From: Parcubacteria group bacterium Athens0714_12
Lineage (GTDB): Bacteria > Patescibacteriota > Patescibacteriia > UBA2591 > VMGY01
Assembly (NCBI GenBank): GCA_007378955.1
Contig: VMGY01000001.1
Span: 1 to 38,803, forward strand
Length of the DNA: 38,803 bases
Direction: 5' to 3'
Positions 1 to 8,206 of the stretch are shown here, piece by piece (the stretch's first letter is position 1; each line of letters opens with the position of its first letter). The notes below the pieces were generated by a model, which saw only the letters and a list, made by a program, of their open reading frames with translations, was not told the origin of the DNA and ran no database searches. Made by a program: the position numbers and the translations under genes.

Positions 1-177
1 AGGGGGTTTTCCCGAGTAGATATGATTTTAAATGAAAATAAAATTTATGTTTTAGAAATCAACACGATTCCCGGAATGACAAAAAATAGCCTCTTACCTA
101 AGTCGGCGCGAGCGGCGGGAATCAGTTTTCCAAAACTTTTAGATAAAATCATAAAATTAGCTTTAGGAGTGGATTGA
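1..177 (+). CDS. ddl: D-alanine--D-alanine ligase, C-terminal fragment (cut by window edge)
   Basis: Frame 1 is open from the window edge to a TGA stop and gives about 58 residues. They contain [11 protein letters not shown] and then [13 protein letters not shown], which is the end of the ATP-grasp fold of Ddl; the Asn of EINT is a Mg-ATP ligand in the family. Ddl joins two D-alanines in the cytoplasm, and the dipeptide is added to the peptidoglycan precursor by MurF. The 5' part lies outside the window. It is absent from the ORF track because its start is not in view. The next genes, a MurF-like protein and ftsQ, fit a division and cell-wall cluster. The TGA stop sits exactly where the family ends, which supports the standard genetic code. 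Confidence 0.93.
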   Translation, partial: RGFSRVDMILNENKIYVLEINTIPGMTKNSLLPKSARAAGISFPKLLDKIIKLALGVD

Positions 178-221
178 AATTTTGGGTAGCTGGTATGACG
201 TCATACCAGCTACCCAAAATT
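178..221. repeat. Perfect 44-bp palindrome
   Basis: The two 22-bp arms are perfect reverse complements with no loop; the centre is ATGACGTCAT and the outer part is TTTTGGGTAGCTGG. It fills the gap between the ddl stop and the aminotransferase ATG. It could form a hairpin in the mRNA or a cruciform in DNA. No poly-T tract follows, so it is not a standard terminator. Its function is unknown. Confidence 0.9.
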
Positions 222-232
222 CTAAACTAAAA

Positions 233-1390
233 ATGCGTACTGAAAATATTAATTTTTCTTATATCAAACAAATAGAAATTTTAGCCAGTAAAATTCCTGG
301 CGTTATTTCATTGGCGCAAGCGATTCCTTCGTTAGACACGCCTGAAATAATCAAAAAAAAGGTGATTGAAATAATAAGCCAAGGCAAGGCTTCCAGATAT
401 TCTCTTAGCCCGGGATTGCCTTTTCTAAGGGAGGTAATAGAAGAAAAACTAGCTGGAAAAAAAATGTATTATGATTTTGAAAAAGAAATTATTATCACTG
501 CCGGCGCGACTGAAGCGCTAATGGCTTCCTTGCTGGCCATTTTAGATAAAGGCGATGAGGCGATTGTTTTTTCGCCTTCCTACGCTTCTTATCCTGAAAT
601 GATTAAAGTCGCTTCGGGCAAGCCGGTTTTAGTTAATTTGCAAGAAGAAAATAATTGGCAGATTGATTTAAAAGAATTGGAAGAAAAAATCAGTTCTAAA
701 ACCAAAGTTATTCTTTTTTGCAATCCTAATAATCCCACCGGCACTCTTTTTAAAAAAGACGAGCTTTTGAAAATAGGGGGGCTCGCCTTAAAGCATAATC
801 TTTTTATTATCAGCGACGAAGCTTATAAAGAATTTATTTATAACGATGAAAAATATTTCAGCTTGGCCGAGGTCAATGAATTAAGAAAATTAGTCATCAG
901 AATTTTTACTTTTTCCAAAGCTTACGCGATGACCGGCTGGCGGATAGGATTTTTGCACAGCGACGAAGAAGTGGTCAAAGAAATTATTAAAGTCCATGAC
1001 ACTTTAATCACTTGCGCGCCGGTAGTTTCCCAATACGCGGCTTTATTCGGTTTGGAACTGGCGCAGCGGGAAATTAAAGAATTTAAAAAAATATATCGCG
1101 AAAGGAAAGAATTAATCTGCTGGCAATTAGACCAATTGAAAGATTTTTTTTCTTATCGCGAACCGGAAGCGGCTTATTTTATTTTTGCTAAATTAAAAAA
1201 TCGCGATAATTCATGGCAATTTTGCCTGGATCTTTTGGAAAAAGCAAAAGTGGCCTTAGTGCCCGGCATTGCCTTCGGACCCAATGGAGAAGGTTATGCA
1301 AGAATCAATTTTTCCGCTTCCGAAGAAAATATTATTGAGGCCTTTAAAAGAATAAAAACTTATTTTAATTATTATGAAAAAAATTCTTAA
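233..1390 (+). CDS. PLP-dependent aminotransferase, class I/II (AspC-like)
   Basis: A fold-type I PLP aminotransferase of about 385 residues, the usual length. Visible motifs are AGATEA (cofactor phosphate region), NPNNPTG near residues 164-170, SDEAY near 194-198, FSKAYAMTGWRIG with the Schiff-base Lys near 229, and a late Arg in GYARINFS that would hold the substrate carboxylate. The enzyme moves an amino group between an amino acid and a 2-oxo acid; aspartate or aromatic substrates are typical, but the substrate cannot be read from sequence. The ORF track starts at a TTG inside the palindrome; the ATG at 233 gives the normal N terminus and leaves the palindrome untranslated. No SD is visible. 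The 3' end overlaps the next gene by 17 nt. Confidence 0.9.
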   Translation: MRTENINFSYIKQIEILASKIPGVISLAQAIPSLDTPEIIKKKVIEIISQGKASRYSLSPGLPFLREVIEEKLAGKKMYYDFEKEIIITAGATEALMASLLAILDKGDEAIVFSPSYASYPEMIKVASGKPVLVNLQEENNWQIDLKELEEKISSKTKVILFCNPNNPTGTLFKKDELLKIGGLALKHNLFIISDEAYKEFIYNDEKYFSLAEVNELRKLVIRIFTFSKAYAMTGWRIGFLHSDEEVVKEIIKVHDTLITCAPVVSQYAALFGLELAQREIKEFKKIYRERKELICWQLDQLKDFFSYREPEAAYFIFAKLKNRDNSWQFCLDLLEKAKVALVPGIAFGPNGEGYARINFSASEENIIEAFKRIKTYFNYYEKNS

Positions 1391-2153
1391 ATTTTTTGTC
1401 CAGTTTTATTTAAAAATTCTTACTAAAATTGTTTTGGCGCGGCACAAGCCGGAAATCATCGCCATTGCCGGCACGGATAATAAAACTAATGTCAAGGAAA
1501 TCTTATTAAAAACCCTTCGTTTTTTTAATGAAGACGTGAGGGCAAATCCCCGGAGTTATAACACGGAAATCGGCCTGCCCTTGGCTGTTTTGTATTTACC
1601 TTCTGGCTTTTCAAATTTTTGGTCTTGGCTAAAAATTCTTTATCAGGGAACTTGCGTCGCTTTATTCAGCCGAAAATTCCCCAAAAAATTAATTTTAGAA
1701 TTAGGCATAGACAAGCCCGGAGATATGGATTATCTTTTGACTTTAGTTAAGCCCAAAATAACGATTTTTACGGAAATTACTCCGGCTTATCTTGATAGTT
1801 TTCAGAGTTTGGATAATTTAGCTTTGGAATATAAAAAATTAATTATTTCCTTGAAGCAGGGAGGAATAGCTGTTTTAAATAATGACGATTTAAGGATAAA
1901 AAACCTTTGCCAATATAATTCTAAAATTAAGCATTGGTTTTATGGCTTTAATGAAAAATCTGACCTTCAGCTTGCGGAAAGAAAAATAACTGAAAAGGGG
2001 CAAATATTTAAAATAAAATACCAAAACAAGGAAATAGGCTGTGAAATATCAAAAAGAGGAGACCATCATCTTTACGCGGCTTTATGCGCCTTAATTGTCG
2101 GTTTAATTTATGGTTATAAATTAGAAGATTTGATAAAACAAATAAATAATTAA
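1374..2153 (+). CDS. Truncated, degenerate MurF-like Mur ligase protein
   Basis: This 259-residue protein resembles the ATPase (central) domain of MurF, which adds D-Ala-D-Ala to the UDP-MurNAc-tripeptide. Recognisable parts are IAIAGTDNKTNVKEIL (P-loop region), NTEIGLPLAVL, LILELGIDKPGDMDYL, AVLNNDD and GDHHLYAALCAL. Several catalytic positions look altered: the expected GxxGKT P-loop reads GTDNKT, and the TNIxxAHL-type stretch reads TEITPAYL, replacing the His. The protein ends where the C-terminal ligase domain should begin, and ftsQ starts 5 nt later, so no remnant of that domain fits. Full MurF proteins have about 450 residues. It may be an inactive paralogue, a scaffold, or a decaying gene. 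The frame is intact and overlaps the aminotransferase by 17 nt, which suggests an operon. Confidence 0.75.
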   Translation: MKKILKFFVQFYLKILTKIVLARHKPEIIAIAGTDNKTNVKEILLKTLRFFNEDVRANPRSYNTEIGLPLAVLYLPSGFSNFWSWLKILYQGTCVALFSRKFPKKLILELGIDKPGDMDYLLTLVKPKITIFTEITPAYLDSFQSLDNLALEYKKLIISLKQGGIAVLNNDDLRIKNLCQYNSKIKHWFYGFNEKSDLQLAERKITEKGQIFKIKYQNKEIGCEISKRGDHHLYAALCALIVGLIYGYKLEDLIKQINN

Positions 2154-2158
2154 CAAGC

Positions 2159-3091
2159 ATGATAAGGAAATTTTTTTTAAAAAAAATAAAGCATTCGCCA
2201 AGAGTTAAAGCCTTAAGAGATTATCATTTAAAGCCGAAAAGAATTTTTTTGAAGAAATTTTATTTTTGGCTTGTTTTTTTGATGGCTTGTGGCTTGTTTT
2301 ATTTTTGTTTTTATTGCGATTTTTTCTTAATTAAGGAGATAACTATTCTCCGGGATAATGGCGCCGCCGGACAAAAAGTTTCTGACGAGGAGGTTAAAAA
2401 CACCATCTTTTCCGTTTTTTTAAAAAATAGATTTTTTATTTTTCCTCAAGGGAATTTTTTAATTTTTGATAAAAAAGCGGCCGAGGAAATAATTAAAGAA
2501 AATCAGCAGATAGAAGATGTTTTTATAAAAAAAATATTTCCGGATAAATTAAAAATTACAATAAAAGAAAAAAACGCCGTGGCAAATTTAGCCCTTTTGG
2601 AGAAAAATTTTGACCAGGAAGAGCTTGCGGATAAAATCTCATCTTTTGAAAATTCGTCCTCGACGGAATTTATGGAAAGTAAAGAAGAAATTAAAGATAA
2701 ATACAAGTATTATCTTATAGACAAAAAAGGTGATATCTTGGAAGAGAGGGGAGAAGCCATCCTTAATTTGCCTTTGATTTATGACCAAAGGGAAATTTCC
2801 CAATATCCTTATTTAAACCAAGAAGAATTATTATTTATTTTAGAACTTTTTAAAAAATTTCCTCAAAGATTAAAAGATATAGACATTAATTCTTTCAAAA
2901 TAGGGGATAGCGAGAAATCTAAGCTGATAGCGGCAACTTCCGAGGGATGGGAAATTTATTTTGATTTTAATGAAGACGTGAAAAATCAATTAGAAAAGCT
3001 ATTTTTGATTTTGCAAGAAAAAATCAAGCAAGAAAGAGGAAATTTAGAATATATTGATTTAAGGTTTGAAAATAGGGTATACTATAAATAA
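2159..3091 (+). CDS. ftsQ: Cell division protein FtsQ/DivIB
   Basis: A 310-residue bitopic protein: basic cytoplasmic N terminus, one membrane segment near residues 33-53 (FYFWLVFLMACGLFYFCFY), then a POTRA-type region starting FLIKEITILRDNG and continuing to IFPDKLKITIKEKNAVANL. The last feature is the usual end of the FtsQ POTRA domain, followed by a beta domain. FtsQ sits in the division complex with FtsB and FtsL and links early and late divisome proteins. Its place after ddl and a MurF-like gene matches the common ddl-ftsQ order of dcw clusters, but ftsA and ftsZ do not follow. An FtsB/DivIC-like partner is encoded at 24082-24483. The start is 5 nt after the previous stop, so translation is probably coupled. 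Confidence 0.88.
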   Translation: MIRKFFLKKIKHSPRVKALRDYHLKPKRIFLKKFYFWLVFLMACGLFYFCFYCDFFLIKEITILRDNGAAGQKVSDEEVKNTIFSVFLKNRFFIFPQGNFLIFDKKAAEEIIKENQQIEDVFIKKIFPDKLKITIKEKNAVANLALLEKNFDQEELADKISSFENSSSTEFMESKEEIKDKYKYYLIDKKGDILEERGEAILNLPLIYDQREISQYPYLNQEELLFILELFKKFPQRLKDIDINSFKIGDSEKSKLIAATSEGWEIYFDFNEDVKNQLEKLFLILQEKIKQERGNLEYIDLRFENRVYYK

Positions 3092-3180
3092 AGATAATTA
3101 ATTTTGTAAATTAAAAATACTTTTAATAAAAAATATAAAATTAGAAAATTTCTATTATTAGGGAGAGAAGGGGAATAAAT

Positions 3181-3209
3181 TTGTGGATTTAAAATAATTA
3201 TGATACAAT
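3181..3209 (+). promoter_or_regulatory. Possible promoter of the recombinase gene
   Basis: TTGTGG, 17-bp spacer, TACAAT. The -35 is weak and the -10 is 5 of 6. A transcript from here would carry both hairpins at 3222-3312 in a leader of about 150 nt. Confidence 0.4.
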
Positions 3210-3221
3210 GTCGTATAATGT

Positions 3222-3270
3222 ACCTTAATAGACATTGGGCTTATTCAATAAGCCCAATGTCTATTAAGGT
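3222..3270. repeat. Near-perfect palindrome, 24-bp arms with 1-nt centre
   Basis: ACCTTAATAGACATTGGGCTTATT, a central C, then its exact reverse complement. No T-tract follows on either strand, so a plain terminator is unlikely. It lies between two copies of GTCGTATAAT and upstream of the tyrosine recombinase gene. Confidence 0.9.
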
Positions 3271-3272
3271 GG

Positions 3273-3312
3273 CGGGATTATAACGACATATTGCATAAGT
3301 CGTATAATCCCG
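3273..3312. repeat. Second inverted repeat upstream of the recombinase
   Basis: CGGGATTATAACGAC pairs with GTCGTATAATCCCG apart from one bulged A, around an 11-nt loop, ATATTGCATAA. The right arm repeats GTCGTATAAT, which also occurs directly at 3210-3219. This might be a recombinase binding site, an operator or a REP-like element. Confidence 0.75.
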
Positions 3313-3368
3313 TCCCATACGTCCAAGTATATTTATTTTCTTGCATTCATTCCCTATCTATCCCCCCT

Positions 3369-4343
3369 ATGATTAAATCAAAAAAAACTTTAATTAAACA
3401 GATAATAAATTTTCTTGAATATTGTGAGGTGGAAAAAGGCCTATCGCCCGTGAGTGTTAAGAATTACGCGCAATTTTTAAGTAAATTCAGTTGCTGGCTG
3501 GAATTCGCGAATTTTGGCGCTCTTTTGCCGCATCAACTCTCTCCTGACCATATTTGGAAATATCGGCTGTTTTTAGCCCATCAGACGAGTCCTTTGACTC
3601 ATAAACCATTAAGCAAGGCCACTCAAAACTATTATTTAATCGCCCTTCGTGTTTTATTGGCTTATTTAACGGAAAAAGATATTCTTTCTTTGCCGGTGGA
3701 AAAAATAAAATTATCAAAAAATAATAAATCAAGAAAAATAAAATTTTTAACTTTAGAGCAGTTAGAAAAATTATTATCAATGCCAAATATAAAAACAAAA
3801 ACAGGATTAAGGGATAAAGCTATTTTAGAAACTTTATTCAGCACTGGTTTAAGAGTTTCAGAGTTAATGTCGCTTAATGTAAATCAAATAAAGATAGAAA
3901 AATTGCCAAAAGGCAAGGATTTGGAAGTAGTGATTACCGGCAAAGGCGAAAACATAAGAACAGTTTATTTCTCTCCTCGATGCCTTGAGTGGATTGATAA
4001 ATATTTAAAAGCGAGAAAAGACGATGATGATGACAAGGCCTTGTTTATAAATTTTTCCACTCGCAGTTTTAAATCGGAAAAACGGCTTTCCACTCGTTCC
4101 ATTGAAAGAATTATAAAAAGTTACGCTCGGCAAGCGGGTCTTCCCTATTTTATCACTCCGCATACGATTCGCCACAGCTTTGCCACTGATTTACTGAATC
4201 AAGGCGTTGATTTAAGGATTATTCAGGAGTTTTTAGGCCATAAAAACATTGCCACTACGCAAGTTTATACTCACGTAACTAATAAAAAACTTCGCCAAAT
4301 TCATCAAGAATTCCACAGCGGAGCAAGGTTAAAAAACGAATAA
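3369..4343 (+). CDS. Tyrosine recombinase, XerC/XerD type
   Basis: A 325-residue integrase-family recombinase with an N-terminal SAM-like DNA-binding domain (about 5-105) and a C-terminal catalytic domain. All catalytic residues are visible: Arg162 in STGLRVSEL, Lys192 in TGKGENIRT, His265 and Arg268 in TPHTIRHSF, His291 in FLGHKN and Tyr300 in TTQVYTHV. Length and motifs match the Xer proteins that resolve chromosome dimers at dif; a mobile-element integrase is less likely because no phage or integron genes are near. The ORF track starts at 3291 inside the second hairpin; the ATG at 3369 (MIKSKKTLIKQ) gives the usual N terminus. The hairpins upstream may be its target or operator. XerC and XerD cannot be told apart from this sequence alone. 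Confidence 0.9.
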   Translation: MIKSKKTLIKQIINFLEYCEVEKGLSPVSVKNYAQFLSKFSCWLEFANFGALLPHQLSPDHIWKYRLFLAHQTSPLTHKPLSKATQNYYLIALRVLLAYLTEKDILSLPVEKIKLSKNNKSRKIKFLTLEQLEKLLSMPNIKTKTGLRDKAILETLFSTGLRVSELMSLNVNQIKIEKLPKGKDLEVVITGKGENIRTVYFSPRCLEWIDKYLKARKDDDDDKALFINFSTRSFKSEKRLSTRSIERIIKSYARQAGLPYFITPHTIRHSFATDLLNQGVDLRIIQEFLGHKNIATTQVYTHVTNKKLRQIHQEFHSGARLKNE

Positions 4344-4357
4344 ATTGTTATTTTATA

Positions 4358-4519
4358 GTGTTATTGCGAGCCCTTCGTTTCACCCCGCGAAGCAATCCCG
4401 TTCTTTCACCTGTCATTGCGAGGAACCCAGCAGGGTGACGCGGCAATCCCGATGATAAACGCAATAGTCTCGGGATTGCCGCACTCGATCGCCTGCTGGC
4501 GCTATCGCTCGCAATGACA
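4358..4519. repeat. REP-like palindromic repeat cluster (TGTCATTGCGAG family)
   Basis: TGTCATTGCGAG (4411-4422) and its complement CTCGCAATGACA (4508-4519) bracket inner arms CGGCAATCCCG (4441) and CGGGATTGCCG (4471). A partial unit precedes it, TTATTGCGAGC...GAAGCAATCCCG. The same family recurs at 12362-12474. It fills the gap between the convergent recombinase and M23 genes and might also end transcription there. Confidence 0.88.
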
Positions 4520-4561
4520 GGCTGATTTTGGATGTTTTGTAATTAAAAGTAATTGTAAAAT

Positions 4562-5827
4562 TTATAATATCTCATCCGCCGGAGATAAATAATCTTCCGG
4601 ATTGACTGGAATACCATTAATTCTGACTTCAAAGTGCAAATGCGGGCCTAAAGAAAAGCTTCCCGCGCCTCTGGTGCCGGGCAAGCCGCCGCTTAAGCCG
4701 ATTATTTGGCCTTTTGTTACATAAGTGTCTTCCTGGACACTAATTTTGATTAAATGGCCGTAAAGAGTGGACATTTCATCATTATGAATAATCATTATAT
4801 AACTATATCCCATGCCCGCGTCTTTCGCCCTTGCCACATAACCGGAAGCCGCCGCTTCAACGGCTGTGCCTTGGGACGCTCTGATGTCTATGCCTGAATG
4901 TTCGCCAATCCATCTTCGCATTGGATAATAAGGATCGTGAAAACGGCAAGTAATTATTTTGGAAGGCGCTGGCCAAAACAAAGACAAATCACCGCCCATT
5001 CCCAGCTCTTCCATTTTCTGCTGGCTAAGTTTTTTTCTCACTTCTTTTTCTAAGGAAGAAATTTCCGCGTTCATTTGGTTATATTCCGCCCTTAAATCCG
5101 CTAACAAACTTTGAAAATTTCTTTCTTTGCCGCGCGTTTCATTCAATAAAGTTAATTTAAAATTTTCTTTTTCTTCGTAATTTTCCCGCTCTTCATTTAA
5201 ATTTTCTTGTAAAACTAATAAATTTTTCTTTTTATTTTCTAAATCGCTTTTTTGCGTTTCCAAACTTTGTCTTACTAATTTTAATTTATTTACGTCTTTT
5301 TGGAGCACTTCTTGCAATTTTTCTTCATATTGCCATTGGTTAAAAAAATCAGACAAAGAATCACTGATTAAAATAAGTTCCAGATAATTTTTTCGGCTGT
5401 TTTTATAAATCATTCTAATCACTTCCCCTAATTTTTCTTTTTGGCTCGCTATCTCTTTTTCTTTTTTTTCAATCTCGAGTTTAACTTCTTCTATTTCCTC
5501 GTTTTTTTGCTCCACTTGAATTTTCAATAAATTGATTTTAATTTTTGTCTTATTAATATTACTTTCTAAAATAGATATTTCATTATTCAAACTTAAAATA
5601 TCTTTTTGCTTGTCCTCTATTTCTTTTTCGTATTTAGCTTTTTCTTTTTCTAATTTATCTATATAATCTTTTTTCTCCTGAATCTTTTGGTTTAATTCAT
5701 TGATTTCACCAGTATCCGCTTTAACGGAATTAATTTTTAAAATAAAATTAAAAAATATAAAAACAAAACTAAAAACGATAATTAAAAACGAAATTTTTAA
5801 ATTTTTTTCAAAAATATTTTTTTTCAT
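4562..5827 (-). CDS. Secreted coiled-coil M23 peptidase (EnvC/CwlO-type murein hydrolase)
   Basis: A 421-residue protein with an N-terminal signal or anchor (residues ~12-35), a long Lys/Glu-rich coiled coil (~38-270), and a C-terminal M23/LytM domain. Zinc ligands are visible as HSGID (HxxxD) and GPHLHFEV (HxH), with YGHL between, so the peptidase should be active, cutting peptide cross-links in peptidoglycan outside the membrane. The architecture matches EnvC or PcsB/CwlO-type hydrolases, which FtsEX switches on through the coiled coil. FtsE and FtsX are encoded at 21476-23071, so a partnership is plausible but inferred. It is followed on its 3' side by REP-like repeats. Expression alone or from the gltX side is possible: a TATAAT lies about 54 nt upstream without a clear -35. 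Confidence 0.9.
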   Translation of the reverse strand: MKKNIFEKNLKISFLIIVFSFVFIFFNFILKINSVKADTGEINELNQKIQEKKDYIDKLEKEKAKYEKEIEDKQKDILSLNNEISILESNINKTKIKINLLKIQVEQKNEEIEEVKLEIEKKEKEIASQKEKLGEVIRMIYKNSRKNYLELILISDSLSDFFNQWQYEEKLQEVLQKDVNKLKLVRQSLETQKSDLENKKKNLLVLQENLNEERENYEEKENFKLTLLNETRGKERNFQSLLADLRAEYNQMNAEISSLEKEVRKKLSQQKMEELGMGGDLSLFWPAPSKIITCRFHDPYYPMRRWIGEHSGIDIRASQGTAVEAAASGYVARAKDAGMGYSYIMIIHNDEMSTLYGHLIKISVQEDTYVTKGQIIGLSGGLPGTRGAGSFSLGPHLHFEVRINGIPVNPEDYLSPADEIL

Positions 5828-5910
5828 TTAATCTTAATTTGATTTACATTTTATAAAATATTCTAAAAGGCGTTATCTTTATTATACTAAACTTTTATAA
5901 GTAAAAAAAA

Positions 5911-7425
5911 TTATATTTTTAATTTTTCTATCGCCTGGCAAATTCTTTTTAAAGTTTTTTCTTTCCCTAAAATTTCCGCTATTTCAAACGGGCTCGGCGA
6001 ACCCTCTTTGCCGGTTAATGAAACTCTTAAAGGCCAAAGCAAATCCCCCACCCCGGTCATTTTTGTCAAAGGCATCAAGATTTCCTCTAATTTTATTTTA
6101 TTCCAATCTTCCTTATTAATTAAAGACAAATTATCTTTCGCTAAAGATAAATTTTTTATTATGTTTTCCTTATTTTGGCCTTTCCAAGCTAATAATCCAG
6201 TTTGATATTCCAATTTATCCAAAAAGAAAAAATCCGCCACCTCTCCCACCTGGCTTAATCTTTTTATTCTTTCTTTTTCCAAAAAGACAATTTTTTTAAG
6301 CTCGTCAAAACCAATCGTCTCGCCCGTTGCTTTAATCGCGTATTTTTCATCTTTTACCCCGTTAAATTTCTCCGCGCCGACTTTGTCGGATTTAACAGGG
6401 TGAATTTCAATAAGATTAATTTTTTCCAAAAACGGCGCGATTCTTTTTGTCAATTCGTCCAAATTCATTTGCCTTAAATAAAATCCGTTAAGCCAATCTA
6501 ATTTTTTAATATTAAACACCGCGTTGGTTTTTTGGATTTTACCCAAAGAAAACTTTTTGATTAATTCTTCTTTGCTGAAAATTTCCTGTTCTGTGTCCGG
6601 ATTCCAGCCCAATAAAGCCATAAAATTAATTAAAGCTTCCGGCAGATAGCCCGAATCTTTATATTCCAAAATAGACATCGCGCCATGTCTTTTGCTTAAT
6701 TTTTCCCCATTAGGCCCCAAAGTTAAAGGAAGATGCGCGAATTTTGGCGGCTGCCAATTAAAAGCTTGATACAAAAGGACATGCTTCGGCGCGCTGGGCA
6801 GCCAATCATCGCCTCTGATGACATGAGAGATTTCCATTAAATGGTCGTCAATAATGCTGGCTAAATGATAAGTCGGGTAGCCGTCTGATTTTAAAAGAAC
6901 TTGGTCGTCAATGGTATTTGAATCAAATTTTATTTTTCCCTTGATTAAATCCTTAAATTCTATTTCTTCATTTAAGGGAACTTTTAATCTGACGACATAA
7001 GGAATTTTCTTTTTTATCCTTTGTTCAATTTGTTTTTTTATCAGATCTCGGCATTTACGGTTATACATCGGCGGCTGTTTCGCCTTTTTTTGTTTTTCTT
7101 TTTGTTTTTCCAATTCTTCCGGCGTACAAAAACAATAATAAGCTTTGTCATTATCTAAAAGCTCTCGAACATATTTTTTATAAAGAACCAATCTTTTACT
7201 TTGAAAGCAGGGCTCTTCGTCCCAATTCAAACCCAGCCATTCCAAGCTTTCAAAAATTTTTTCCACGCTTTTCGGAATAGCCCTTTTAACGTCCGTGTCT
7301 TCAATTCTAACAATAAAATCACCGGCGTTTTGGCGGGCAAAAAGCCAGTTAAATAAAGCAGTTCTGATATTGCCTATATGCGGGTCGCCGGTTGGCGATG
7401 GCGCATAGCGAACTCTTATTTTCAT
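5911..7425 (-). CDS. gltX: Glutamyl-tRNA synthetase
   Basis: A class I synthetase of 504 residues, normal for bacterial GluRS. The HIGH motif appears as PSPTGDPHIGN at residues ~9-19, and the KMSKS-type loop as KLSKRHG. An anticodon-binding alpha-helical domain follows. The enzyme loads glutamate onto tRNA-Glu in the cytoplasm. In many bacteria lacking GlnRS it also mischarges tRNA-Gln for the GatCAB amidotransferase; whether that applies here cannot be seen. The start overlaps the stop of the TagA-like gene by 4 nt (ATGA), so the two are translationally coupled, an odd pairing of a surface-glycan enzyme with a housekeeping synthetase. Confidence 0.96.
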   Translation of the reverse strand: MKIRVRYAPSPTGDPHIGNIRTALFNWLFARQNAGDFIVRIEDTDVKRAIPKSVEKIFESLEWLGLNWDEEPCFQSKRLVLYKKYVRELLDNDKAYYCFCTPEELEKQKEKQKKAKQPPMYNRKCRDLIKKQIEQRIKKKIPYVVRLKVPLNEEIEFKDLIKGKIKFDSNTIDDQVLLKSDGYPTYHLASIIDDHLMEISHVIRGDDWLPSAPKHVLLYQAFNWQPPKFAHLPLTLGPNGEKLSKRHGAMSILEYKDSGYLPEALINFMALLGWNPDTEQEIFSKEELIKKFSLGKIQKTNAVFNIKKLDWLNGFYLRQMNLDELTKRIAPFLEKINLIEIHPVKSDKVGAEKFNGVKDEKYAIKATGETIGFDELKKIVFLEKERIKRLSQVGEVADFFFLDKLEYQTGLLAWKGQNKENIIKNLSLAKDNLSLINKEDWNKIKLEEILMPLTKMTGVGDLLWPLRVSLTGKEGSPSPFEIAEILGKEKTLKRICQAIEKLKI

Positions 7426-8147
7426 AATTTAAATTTATATTTAATCGCGGCCAAAGGAAATTTGCAAGTAGCGGTAAAAATTTTTTTTATTCTCCATGGC
7501 TGGCAAATTAACCTCCAAAACCATTCTAATCCTAATCGCCTAAAAATTAAAGGGGCTCGCTTGATTTTACCGGTAATAAAATCCAAAGTTCCTCCCACTG
7601 CCATCGCTATTTTCACTGAGGGAATTTGAAATAAAAATTTATTGATAATTTTTTCCTGCCAAGGAGCGCCGAGGGCGACCAACAAAATATCCGGCTTAAA
7701 TTCCTGAATTATTTTCAGGTTTATATTTTCTCCGTCTTTTTCTATCCCCTGCCCTTCTATTTCTATTTGGCCATATTTTTCTTTGATTGATTTTTTTATT
7801 TCTTTTGTTTTAGATAATCCTTTTTGCCAATTTAAAAAATAAACTTTATATTTTTTTTCTTTTGCCAATTTTAAAATTTGATTGGTTAAATCCGAACCTT
7901 GAACGCGCTTTAACGGATTCAGGTATAGCCAAGAAGCAAAAATCAATCCGATGCCGTCAGGAATGGCAAGAGCGGCTTTATTTAAAATATCTTTTAATTC
8001 TTTGTCTTTTCGCGCCTCTAAAACAATTTCCGGATTGGGCGTGACAAGATAATGCTGTTCTTTGGATTCCAGCCAATTTTTAATTTTTTCCAAAACTTGA
8101 TCGCTGGTTATTTTATCAACTAAGATATCCAAAATATTGACTTTCAT
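7422..8147 (-). CDS. WecG/TagA/CpsF family glycosyltransferase
   Basis: A 241-residue GT26 family member, the normal size. Conserved blocks are VTPNPEIVLEA, AIPDGIGLI (the Asp is the presumed catalytic base in the TagA family), KRVQGSDL and LLVALGAPWQEK. Enzymes of this family transfer ManNAc or a related sugar from a UDP donor onto an undecaprenyl-diphosphate-linked GlcNAc at the inner membrane face, starting teichoic acid, enterobacterial common antigen or capsule linkage units. The exact sugar is not predictable. It is the first gene of a three-gene minus-strand run with gltX and the M23 peptidase, and other envelope glycan genes lie at 15-27 kb. Confidence 0.9.
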   Translation of the reverse strand: MKVNILDILVDKITSDQVLEKIKNWLESKEQHYLVTPNPEIVLEARKDKELKDILNKAALAIPDGIGLIFASWLYLNPLKRVQGSDLTNQILKLAKEKKYKVYFLNWQKGLSKTKEIKKSIKEKYGQIEIEGQGIEKDGENINLKIIQEFKPDILLVALGAPWQEKIINKFLFQIPSVKIAMAVGGTLDFITGKIKRAPLIFRRLGLEWFWRLICQPWRIKKIFTATCKFPLAAIKYKFKL

Positions 8148-8171
8148 AAATTATATTATATCACTTTTTAC

Positions 8172-8200
8172 TTTCAAAAATCAAATATTTTTGCTATAAT
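8172..8200 (+). promoter_or_regulatory. Promoter of amrS, predicts a leaderless mRNA
   Basis: TTTCAA, 17-bp spacer, TATAAT. The GTG start at 8207 begins 7 nt after the -10, where transcription would start. Confidence 0.55.
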
Positions 8201-8206
8201 TGAAAG

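Noticed and set aside
182-232. TTG start of the aminotransferase ORF in the track
   Set aside because: The extra 17 codons translate the perfect palindrome; the ATG at 233 gives the family N terminus.
3210-3240. A dif site at GTCGTATAATGTACCTTAATAGACAT
   Set aside because: The left half resembles dif but the right half matches poorly, so it is kept only as a question within the finding on that region.
3291-3368. Upstream start of the recombinase ORF
   Set aside because: The first 26 codons run through the second hairpin; MIKSKKTLIKQ at 3369 is the usual start.
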